Below are positions 54,430-64,000 of a stretch of DNA of 64,000 bases, piece by piece; position 1 is the first letter of the stretch, and every line of letters starts with the position of its first letter. Source of the stretch: Dendrocalamus latiflorus (taxonomy: Eukaryota > Streptophyta > Magnoliopsida > Poales > Poaceae). The position numbers and the translations under genes were made by a program. The stretch covers positions 20,493,374 to 20,557,373 of the forward strand of contig CM029650.1 in NCBI GenBank assembly GCA_017311315.1. The letters run 5' to 3'. Below the pieces are notes generated by a model. That model was not told the DNA's origin and made no database searches. It worked only from the letters and a program-made list of their open reading frames with translations.

Positions 54430-56550
54430 TTATGTATTATGTGCGAAAATTTTTTGAAATTTTTTGGATGTGTGAAAAGGTTTGTAATAAAATTGCAATA
54501 CATGATAATTTTAAACAAAATAATAAATAAATAGATTTAAAAACTAGATTCAACATGATCAAAGGACATAACTTGCCTTGACCTTGCTCAGTTGCCAACT
54601 TTTGGTCTTTAGATCGTGCTTCAGCTCCTTCGAAGACATTGTCTAACGAGAGAGAAAGCGAATGAAATATTAATAAAATCAAATAAAATTTCAAATGAAC
54701 TTCAAAAAATTTAAAACTATAACCAAAATATAGAGCTCAATTTTAGATGAATTTAGGAAAAATAATCGGGTCAATCGGAGCTAGGACGGACAAGAACGGG
54801 TTCTTGGAAAATTTAAATCTAAAGAAAAGGAAATTTAGATTTACTGGAATTATTTTTCTAAAGGAAATTTGTAATTATGACATCGAAATCTATTTTATTT
54901 TTTTGGCCGAATAATTTTTCTAAAGGAAAATAGGATTTATGACGTCATCGCTGATGTGGCGGCTTACTAGGCTACTAGTACTGACATAGTATGACATGTG
55001 GTACGTAGGGCTAAGGTGGCAAGGTGACGTGGCACTGACAAATGACTCGGTTGGCTGACGTCGGATCTAGAGCTGAGGTGGCTCTGACGTGGCTATTGAC
55101 TCGGTTGCTTGCGTTGCTTGGCTCACGGGTCTACAGCACAGTGCACTCCGACCAATGGGACTCGCATATCAGCAATACGGTGCAAGTGGATCAGATCTAT
55201 AGAAGAGACGAAGGGACGGCGGGGTGCGGTCTGATGTCATCCGCTCCTGCGACCCCTCCATCCGCGGTCATGAACCCTGAGGGTGGGGTTCTCCTCAGTG
55301 CCCCCTTTGATGTCAAGGACGTATCTAGCCCAGGGCCCCCTTCTCTACTTGAGGCTAGGGCCCTCCTTCGGGACCGTGGGAGTGGACTTGGTTTCCGGGA
55401 CGGATGACATAGCTTTTGTCTCGTGCCACGTCACATCCTCCTTTTCCCTCACATACTTCTCCATCTTATCGAAGAGCTTGGCCACCATTTTTATGTGCTT
55501 TCGTGCATTGTATTCCACAAGTGGGCCCTTCTGGAGGCCACATGTGGTAGCGTTGATACTGGTCATGTCGTCGACATCCTTTCCTTGATAGCGCACCTTT
55601 GCAAATCGTCTGAAGTATGCAGACACACACGCGTGCTTATATATATCAACACATACCTACAAACAAACTATCATAAAAAAGACAACTCTAGTTTGAATTT
55701 TAGTTCAAACTTATTTGAGCTAGTTAGTAAATTAGTTGGACATAACATCCAAAAAATTTAAAAAAAATTCACACATAATACATAGTGGTGCGGTTCATGT
55801 TTGATGATAACTTTTATATGCATGAGATAGTAACTTTGACATCTGTAAGTCAATCAATGATATCTTTATATTCATGAGATATTAACTTGATGAATTATCG
55901 ATGATAACTTTATATTTAGGAGATAGTAACTTGACTTGTATGCTACATGCAGCATGAGATAGAAGAGAATAAATGCACTTGACTTATAATTTTTATCTTG
56001 TTTATAAGCTAAAAAATACAATAACTCTTTCATCAAAAGTTCAACTACGATCCGTTTACACCATTGTGTTCAAAATTATGAGCTTAACAAAACAAGATCC
56101 ATATTAAATATGTTTTGACACTACGAAATTTTTGTCATATAAAGTTACTATTGTGTATGAGTGAAGTTACTATCAAATACATGTAGAGTTAATGTTAGTT
56201 TTATAATGTTACAATGGACAGTAACTCTACATATGTTTGGCAATAACTTCACTCACACATGGCAGTAACTTTCCGTATGAGTTATTTGCTATTGACATGC
56301 ATGTTTCTCTCTCCTATTAATGCATGCATGTTGGCAATAACTTCACTCACACACGATAGTAACTTCATAAATTATGGATGATAATTGTAACTAACGTCAT
56401 GAATTATAGATGATAAATTGATGTACATACGAGAGTAACTTTACCATAATTAACAAATGCTAGTAACTGCCCATAGGGTGAGATGGTGGAGCAGTTGGCT
56501 GGTTGGGTCAGTCAGGGACGGGCGCTTATTCTACATGTAACCACTTATTA
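54430..56550. other. Repeat-derived spacer, no gene recognised
   Basis: The part at 54545-54720 resembles 37500-37700. The part at 54945-55150 has several (T/G)GACGTGG(C/T) motifs. A minus-strand frame of 93 codons (55345-55626) with a Lys/Glu-rich helix is open but matches nothing I know. At 55790-56470 short phrases such as GATAGTAACTT and GGCAATAACTTCACTC(A/G)CACA recur. Confidence 0.45.
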
Positions 56551-56553
56551 GTG

Positions 56554-56555
<2 letters not shown>

Positions 56556-56595
<40 letters not shown>
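56556..56595. repeat. (TA)20 microsatellite
   Basis: Twenty perfect TA dinucleotides immediately left of fold-back element 2. Confidence 0.95.
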
Positions 56596-56596
<1 letters not shown>

Positions 56597-56600
<4 letters not shown>

Positions 56601-56960
56601 TTCGTACTCCCAGGAGTACATACTGTCACTTTCAACATACCACTTAAATAAACATGTTATACTTCATTATCACTTTTGGATATGCTTAAATACTAATTCT
56701 AAGATACTCCAATGTGACTTAACTAAAAACTCATCAGAGCCATTTATTTTTGCTATATACTATTTTCCATATATAAAAAGAGTCTATGCAAAAATAATGC
56801 TATAAAAAGTTGATTGTGATGAAATTTTTCATGGAACTCACTTTGGAGTATATTATAATCATTATTAGAGTATATTCAGAAGGGTAAATAGGTATAACAA
56901 TATTATTTAAGTTGTACATAAGAAATGGAAGTACCTACTCTCAGGAGTATGGAATCATTT
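56597..56960. mobile_element. Fold-back element 2 bordered by microsatellites (Micron-like)
   Basis: A diverged second copy of 53994-54346. It shares GTACTC(C/G)CAGGAGTACATAC at the left end and TTATAATCATTATTAGAGTA inside. It ends GAAGTACCTACTCTCAGG. The (TA)20 run precedes it and a TG run (56964 on) follows, which is itself interrupted by the solo LTR. Confidence 0.7.
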
Positions 56961-56973
56961 TCCTATGTGTGTG

Positions 56974-59690
56974 TGTCAAATCCCAGATTTGCAAATCTAA
57001 AATTCTCTATGAAACTACTGCACTATTCCTTGAATCAGTAGATAGTACTCATAGATACATTGCTGATTCATTTCATACACGTGCAAACCATACCAAGCAT
57101 TAATATTACAACATATCAGAGTTCAAATAGTCCACATAGTGCTAAGTTTACAAAAAGGGCCGTCAGGCCAAATGAATTCATTACATAAATGAGAAAACAA
57201 ATAGCAGAAGCAAAAGGAGGAGGTGCCTCTCGCCACAGGCAGGCGACTGGGAAGACTCAGGTGTGACCGATATTAATCAGAAGCCTGATCAATATTGGAA
57301 CCACTCAAATGTTAGCCTGGTCGGCTAGCCTGGAGTGAGAGCTAGACTACTCAGTCCTACTCTAATCTCCATCATCTTTACCGCCTTCATCTCCTTGGTC
57401 TTCATAGTAGACATAATGATTCTGATTCACATACTCTAAAGGGGGTTGAGAGCGAGAGTGAGCACACACAACAGTGCTCCGTGAGCCAACATGCAGAATA
57501 CATGTATTATAAATGAAAGGCTTAACAAGGGTGGCTCGGGTTCTTTTATTTGCTTAAAGCAACATTTGCAAATAACATAATTAAAATTCCTATGACTTAG
57601 CACTTTAACCAAAACATGCTTTATTAAAGAGATTGAAATTATGCAATATTTATAGCAGTGTAGATTCCATCCGCTGTTACATGGTTCCATCTACCTATGC
57701 TAAATTTTGATCATTAGGGTTATATCCACCTTATTATTAACATTGGAGTAGTTCCCTCCAGGAAAAAGCCAAAGTCGGAGTACATCCCTCTGACAAGTTT
57801 TTATCTCACCCACAAAGGTTTTTGAAATAGAACTAACTCATGGAAGTTCCCATGCCCGCCTTTGACCATGGGTACGGCTGTTCAAACAGTTTATACTCTG
57901 CAGAGACTGTATACCTTACCCACAAGAGACAATCGACCCGATAGTTCTACATGATTCCTTAGTCATGTAGATCGAGGGATCGTCATGCAGCTTTTCATAG
58001 TTACCTTTCCCCATTGCCAATCCACCCATATGAGCTTGTCCCACATGCTGCAGGTCTCATAAGTTGTGCCGGAGGTCATACCGCGACATTTAGCACAGCT
58101 GGACTACGTCGTTCCACAACGCTATTGAAGCAGGTACACATCATCTTAAGAGGTGTTCCATTCATGTCGCACATGTGTCCACATATGCACTACTCCACTC
58201 CCCACAAGTGAAATAACTCCGAGGTCTAATAACCCTACTTGGCCCAATTTCACTTTGTAGACTTGTGGTTGTATTATTTTACAATAGAAGGTCATCATAG
58301 GATTAAATTCTTAATTTATTTAGGTGATATATACCACAAACCACAATTTTTCATGCGACATCAACACCAAACTCCCTTACCATCCGCCCAGATAGGTATA
58401 GCAAATTAAGTTGTCTCAAAATACCAGTCACGTACATCCCAATACCAGTCACGTACATCCCATGACTGTCCCAAAATAATTTTTCATGTTTAAAGAATAA
58501 TGATTGGGGCAAATCAATAGCCCGGTACTTAAGTAAGAATAGTATGGCACTTAAATACGATGCATAGTAGATGGTGAGGCAAGGATGCCCTGCGCCGATG
58601 GAATCAAACACCAAGGCAACGGAGCGTTCATGCAGTAAGGCACAGAAGTTGGGAAAGAACGGGGTCATCGACATCCTACAGAGGAAAGGAGGCCAATTAG
58701 GCTTGGAAGGAGCATTAGTGGCATAAGGCGATCACAAAGAGAGGGTCGGCATGGCTTGGAGCTCACTGGAGGAGGCTGGCATGGTGATGGCCGAAGAGGA
58801 GCATGTGGCGGTGGCGGCGAGCTTAGGATGATAGGGGGAGAACAAGGGGGAGTGGTTGAGAGAAAGGGGGCTCAACTGTCCCTTTTATAGGTGATTGAGA
58901 AGGGAGTTGGCCGTTGGCCATTAAGGCGCACGCGGTGGGAGTGGCGACACTATTGCACAACAGGGGTGACGCAGAGGTGGGGAGACTCGGCACAGCTACG
59001 GGGGAGAGGGGGAGAGAGGGAAGGGGAAGCTAGAGCTAGGGCTGGGGGAGAGGTGGGTCAACGCTAGGACGCACGCGCACGAGGGGAAGGAGCATTGCTT
59101 GGCAGGAAGACCTGGTCTCTGAGTATGACACCGTGTAGTGAGAAGGCGGGGAGGACAAGCTAGCCCAGAGGTGGCAGTGCTAGGCGAGATAGAGGGGGAC
59201 TAGCTCGGGGAGAAGAGGGGGAAGCCATGTATGGTGGGTATGGTTGGCCCGGAACGGCGGGGGCGGGTCGGCCATGGCTCACCGAGGAGAGGAGGGAGGT
59301 GATGCGCGATGGAGGGAGAAGAAGGGGAGGAGAGTTAGGCCAGAGGAGGAGGGAAGAGGGCTAGCTTGGCATGCGGGTATGGCCATAGGAACGAGTTAGC
59401 ACATAGGGGGCGCTAGGCTAGAGTGGCTTGGCATGGCCGACGTGCGCGCCGAACATGGCTCGGAGGCGAACAGGGGAGAGGGAGGGAGAGGGAAGAGAGA
59501 GGAAGGGAGGCCGGTTGGGCCAGATGGGCTGAAGGCTGGGAGGAGAAGAAATGGGCCAGGGCCCAAGAAGGTTTTTAAATTTTGCAAAATTTTGAAATTC
59601 CAGCAAAATTGAGAAGACAAATTTGAAATTTGAACGAAAATTTGAATTTTTGTACAAGCTAAAAAACATGCCAAAAAATGGGATGTTACA
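56974..59690 (-). mobile_element. Solo LTR, Gypsy-type
   Basis: This 2717-bp segment has near-mirror ends, TGTCAAATCCCA and TGGGATGTTACA. It is flanked by GTGTG on both sides (56969-56973 and 59691-59695), although the duplication is low-complexity because the target is a TG repeat. On the minus strand the first part is GC-rich (59550 down to 58700) and carries a CCTATAAAAGGGACAG TATA box near 58890. No second LTR or internal domain is present. Large TGTAACATCCC-type LTRs are common for Gypsy elements in grasses; the superfamily is inferred. Confidence 0.72.
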
Positions 59691-59754
59691 GTGTGTGCAT
59701 CCGCTCGTGCACATGTACTTTTAGCGACAAACCTAGTGATATAGTACATCATGG

Positions 59755-59990
59755 GTGGGTTCAAAACCACTTTTGCTTTTAGCTTATGTATTTTGATATA
59801 GTAACTGTCTTTCAAACGGTGCGTCTTTTTAATACAGGATCTACAAGTCGATTGTAATAGACACTATACCGATTTCAGCTATACCGACCAAAATCGCATG
59901 CAACTATCTCTCGCTTCGTACTCTCTGCTGTGAACAATCAAAAATAAAAAAATGTAAGTCACAAGCCACAGCTCAAAAGAACCCACCCAT
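59755..59990. mobile_element. MITE copy, diverged
   Basis: Shares TACAGGATCTACAAG, ACTATACCGATTTCAGCTAT and CAAAAGAACCC-type segments with the copies at 21161, 31854 and 34345. Ends are not certain. Confidence 0.45.
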
Positions 59991-60029
59991 ACATTAAAAG
60001 ACAGAAGCACCTAGTACCGATGAACATGC

Positions 60030-61920
60030 ACAACGATATAAAATGAAAAAAAATCAATGACATATTCCCATGCTATGTTTGTTGGCCAGAAAACTCGTAT
60101 AGTCTTGGCCTTACTCTCTTTTTTTTAGAGAAAAAAATCTTGGGCTTACGTGTCTTCCATAACTTTTGACCAAGGTTCTGGTGATTATTTGTTCGCTTCA
60201 TCGAACGATTAACCTATCTCTTGGACGATAGCTGCATCGCATGCCAAGTCGCGACGAGCTTTTGGACGATTCAATCCAGTATCACTTTTTTCATGACAAG
60301 CGACTACACATGTATGCACTATGATTCAACAGCAAAGTTCTTAAACATTTCATTCCATAACTTGGGTTGATCTGCATCACCTAGCTAATCGATTTTATAT
60401 GTTAATTCCTCGCAGTTTTCCTGGACCTTGAACGATCTACCCATGAAATGCTTGTCGTAGTAGTTGTGATCTTTATAGTTAGTTATATGTTAACTTTATT
60501 GGTTTTGATATGAACAGGTCGACCAAAGATGTGTACTGGATTGGATAGATAAAGGATGTGTTAGGCTTATATTTTATGACTTCTAAATAAGTGAAGCGGT
60601 ATCCTTATCGTCGTTTCAAAGCAGCTTATTAGAATAATTTTTTTAAAATAATTTATTGATATTTAATTTTAGTTAGAATTATAAACTGTCTTGAAATTGG
60701 TAAAAAGTGGCAGTAGATAGTACGACTAAAGTATTGAAATTAAGGTCACAAAGTCATCGCGCGCGTGCATTGTAATTGTAGAGATCGACGTGCACTTTTA
60801 GTTGGTATACAATGTTAGAAATTGGCCAATTTCATTTAGCCTATTTTCTTAATTCCAAAGTATGTATGGTTTAATACCATATTGCTAAGACAGGGTGAAG
60901 AAGATCGATTTATAAGGTGGAGTCCTCTCAACTCCTTGAATATGGAAAGAGATGGTATGAGGATGGTTCTGTCTAGTCACACGCGCGCGCGCGTATTCGC
61001 GTATTTTCGTGTGAAAATTGCATGACTTGTAACTCCGTGATGTAGCGTGCCACTTGGCAGACCAAGTTCATCTTTATTTTTATTGAACCATGCACCTCAC
61101 TCTCTTTGTTTAAATGAGATTTAAACATTTGAATAAGGCAGTTACAAGTGAATTTAACTGCTTAATTTGTGATTTGATGAGGCAGTTACCAGTTCATAAT
61201 TCTGTTTAAAACGCAGCAGTTACTAGTGAGTAGTAACTGCAGCGCCAATAAAAGGGCCTGGAGACGTCCAGGAAAAGAGAGAGAATTTTGCACCTCCATT
61301 CTTCCCGTACTTTCTGCTCTGTTGTGCTGTCTGAACCTCGTCGACCTTTCTTCCCAGCGTGCACCTGGAAGGAGGGATAGCGGCTATCTCCGAACCATTG
61401 CAGCAGAGAGTACCTGCACGGGGCGGCAATAAGGTTTCTGGGCAGCGCATCTGCGCGACCGCTCACTGCACTGCTACACCTACGTTCTGCACTGCGTCAA
61501 GCCTGCGCGCCTTCCTGTTCTTCATCAGGCTAACAAGTAAGTCGTTCGTGCGCACGTTCGACTTTGTTACTATATTGTTTTTCTTGTGTATGTTCTGAAG
61601 TATGATGAGTAGCTTGATGTTAGTTGTGAGTTTTGCATCATTAGTTTATTATTTCGTCTCCTAATAAAACTTGGAATTAAAATATTGCCCATATTTATAA
61701 CATACCACACATGCAACTTTTTTTGGTCAATTATTTGATATCTCTTGTAAGCAATAATATTGATCGATCAACGATACCGTCTACTCATTAATTATTAATT
61801 AGTATCTATTAATTTGTGTTTTTGAACTCTTGACAAGTCAAGCATTTTGCTTTCATGAAGCAATTATAAACGCGACTAGGTAGCTTTCTTGTAAGGTGCT
61901 TGGAACTTATATTGACAGCG
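60030..61920. repeat. Dispersed duplication, copy B (partner at 41620-42480)
   Basis: Collinear with copy A over 60030-60540 and 61720-61910. It is interrupted by the LTR-like segment at 60813-61535 and other extra sequence. No gene was recognised in either copy. Confidence 0.7.
60813..61535 (+). mobile_element. Probable Copia-type solo LTR
   Basis: This 723-bp segment begins TGTTAGAAATTGG and ends AGGCTAACA, giving 6-bp mirrored ends (TGTTAG/CTAACA). CAATAAAAGGG near 61235-61255 could be its TATA box, followed by a leader-like part. It interrupts the duplicated block B. The flanking pentamers (TACAA and AGTAA) do not match, so insertion is not proven. Confidence 0.55.
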
Positions 61921-63035
61921 ATGGCTCTGCACGCAGTTTAATTTGGAGATATGGAACGGGCACTATAGACTATAGTCTACATCCTTGGTGATCAATTATT
62001 GGTTATCACTTTTAATTTTTGAATGGTCAATGATTCGGTCGCTCGAACGACTACTACTACTTAAAAATCCGGACGAATTGGGGGGTTTAAACGATTTTCT
62101 AAAGTCTAGGAGAAATGTTTATTGCATGATGCAAATCAAGCAAACGCGGCTCATCAATTGTGTTTAGATGTTTTTCCACCTAGCATGCGTTTTAATTAGA
62201 TTTAATTATTGATGTTTGTGTATGTGCTAACTAACTGTTAGCCTTAATCTTTTGTGTTTAATTAGCACGGGTGTCACGAAATGGAGCACATTGCATTTGC
62301 TTTGAGTTACCAGGCGGTCGAGTTGATCTCATGGGATAAAGCAATAGTATATAAGTTTGTTAATTATACATACTTTCTCTGTAAAGCTAAAAGTTCATAT
62401 ATTTTAAACATGCATCCACTAATTTCGCGAGTAAAAAGCGAGCTAGCGCGCGCGTGCTTTCTGCACTGTCGACGTAAAAGGTTATCTTTCCGGGTGTCAT
62501 TTTCCCGTGAGAAAGAGTGAAATATTGCTTCCCGTAATCAAGCTCGAAATTTTCCTAATGTTATTATCTCTTGGTTAGTGGTGGAGCCACACAAAAACTT
62601 TGGGATATTTTTATTATAAAACAGTCGTATAGTTATTATTATATGCGGAGAAGTCCATAAATTTTAGAGAAGTAACCCTGCAGAAATTTGATACACTATG
62701 TTTGACCTGACATTATTATCATGATGAGCCGTGTATGATGGGTGAAGCAATTACAAGAACGCATCTATACTTGCACTGTTCTAGTTTGTGCTGGTCCAGC
62801 TCTTTCAACGATTCCTCCGCGTCTGCTCTAGAAGCCAAAGCACAATTTTCTCACGACGACGACGACAAGAACAACAGTAACAAAACAGGCGGTATACTGT
62901 TTTTGTTAGTGATGAGTAGAAGTCGATTGGGACCATACACGAGAGTAGTATATCACAATCCAATCCTCATTTCTCCTCGATCTTAGATTAGCAAGACACA
63001 CCACACGGCTTGCAGAAATGAAGATGCAGTCGGCA
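61921..63035. other. Spacer, nothing recognised
   Basis: AT-rich sequence with chance frames only. No gene, RNA or repeat end was found by eye. Confidence 0.45.
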
Positions 63036-63045
63036 TGCAGAGCAG

Positions 63046-63181
63046 GCAGGAGACGGGAGAAAAGACGGATTATTCGCTGCCAAATCTGATAAATGATCCG
63101 CGCATAGCAGGAGACGGGAGAAGAGACGGATTATGGCAGGAGACGGGAGAAAAGACGGATTATTCGCTGCCAAATCTGATT
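63046..63181 (+). repeat. Tandem repeat around AGGAGACGGGAGAAAAGACGG
   Basis: The block CAGGAGACGGGAGAAAAGAC, with GGATTATTCGCTGCCAAATC after it, occurs at about 63048 and again at about 63137. A shortened copy between them (from about 63107) lacks the TTCGCTGCC part. Confidence 0.85.
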
Positions 63182-64000
63182 GATATCCACGCACGGCCAC
63201 GCGATGCGAGTGCCATGCAATCACATCATCACTCGAGGCGGCGTCGTGGCGACCGGCCACTGCGAGAGAGAATCGCACGGATCTATCTAAGCGATGTTGA
63301 AATCCGCTTCGGTTTTCCGATTCTTGTAGATTTTTTTAGATAAAGGATATAAAATCCGGCCTCTATATTCATATGGGATATATACAGTCAAAGGTTACAC
63401 GAGCACTTAGGCTCAAAGCCTCAAAACTGAGGAGTTTAAAACAACAAAGAAGAGAGCTTAAGGACTAAGAAAAAAGCTAGAAAGACTAAGCTTCAGAACT
63501 TCTTCTCCATCCTTGCTTTCAATCAAGTCTCTATCCCCATCCGACTGCGCCATCCAAACTTCGGTCTACTTTGCGTGAATAAGGACCTCCGAGGCGACGC
63601 CTCCAAGGAGGCGACTAGGGTCGCCGACGCCGCCTGCCTCACTGAGGCAAGGTTTTCACCTGGAGATCAGTATACCTGAGGGCTATAGAGTGCCATGACA
63701 ACACCTCCAGGAAGGAAAATGGCGCCCGAAGGCGTCATTGTTGTCGAGACCGGTAAGATCACCGGCAAGGCTTTCGCCAGCACCTCCACAGCACCCCACG
63801 CACTACCCATTCACAAATTAGACCGCCACCAACACACCGGTCCTGCTCGCCTCAAGGCCAAGGCATAGCCACCCTTGAACTCCATGATGAGCCGCTTCCT
63901 GCAAAGTCCGCCCCTGTAGAAACCACTTTGCGACGTCTATGCGTCATCACTGAGCATCACACAAGGCCGCCGCTCGAAGCGAGCCCGCCTCGGTGTCCTC
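63182..64000. other. Window end, unclassified
   Basis: Sequence from 63345 on (GATAAAGGATATAAAATCCG, then GCCTCTATATTC) has the look of dispersed grass repeat DNA. The last 400 bp is GC-richer with no frame I can assign. Any gene would continue beyond the window. Confidence 0.4.

Noticed and set aside
55345..55626. 93-codon minus-strand frame
   Set aside because: Open and Lys/Glu-rich but without family resemblance, splice context or start evidence, within repeat-like DNA.

Overview
This is nuclear DNA of a grass (Poaceae). The evidence is spliced plant genes with GT-AG introns, a plastid-targeted protein, GC-rich 5' coding ends, and dense plant transposons of every major class (Copia, TRIM, a Gypsy-type solo LTR, Helitron, CACTA, hAT-like, small fold-back elements). 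I cannot name the species. All reading is by eye and no database was searched.

Only two genes look intact. One is a six-exon gene for the plastid pyruvate dehydrogenase E2 subunit (dihydrolipoamide acetyltransferase, LTA2 type; 18321-22583). The other is a WEB/DUF827-like coiled-coil protein (23487-24413). An LRR receptor-like kinase (4643-16771) is a pseudogene: it has three frameshifts, one nonsense codon and a complete 6.9-kb Copia element inserted in the exon just before the transmembrane helix. A short membrane-protein gene (30945-31421) is a damaged remnant.

Layout: 1-4640 non-coding, with an hAT-like MITE and a TIR element. 4643-16771 the split RLK with Copia-1 (6329-13221) and an intron carrying a TRIM fragment. 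16772-18320 spacer with two tandem LTR-like copies. 18321-24413 the two intact genes. 24923-30935 a three-level nest: a TRIM of about 563 bp lies immediately upstream of the membrane-protein remnant, and a 5.4-kb Helitron lies inside the TRIM's second LTR. The Helitron carries exons of two cell-wall genes (UDP-arabinose mutase/RGP and pectin acetylesterase) and a second Helitron 5' end. 32440-33852 a CACTA element. 33856-44040 old LTR debris, minisatellites and a MITE. 44045-46598 a second CACTA element with large subterminal repeat arrays. 47584-53304 an older Copia-2 that has lost its reverse transcriptase by an in-frame deletion. 53900-56975 two fold-back elements bordered by microsatellites. 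56974-59690 a solo LTR. 60000-64000 LTR-like and repeat debris, part of it duplicated from 41.6-42.5 kb.

Target-site duplications were read directly for seven elements: TGCAGCCT (hAT-like), AAGGA (Copia-1), GTTCG (TRIM), TCG and TCT (the CACTAs), TGGAT (Copia-2) and GTGTG (solo LTR). The Helitron sits between A and T, as the class requires. The most interesting structure is the Helitron nest. It reads as if a Helitron ran through a decayed terminator (27612-27638) and picked up downstream DNA, including pectin acetylesterase exons, up to the terminator of a second Helitron.
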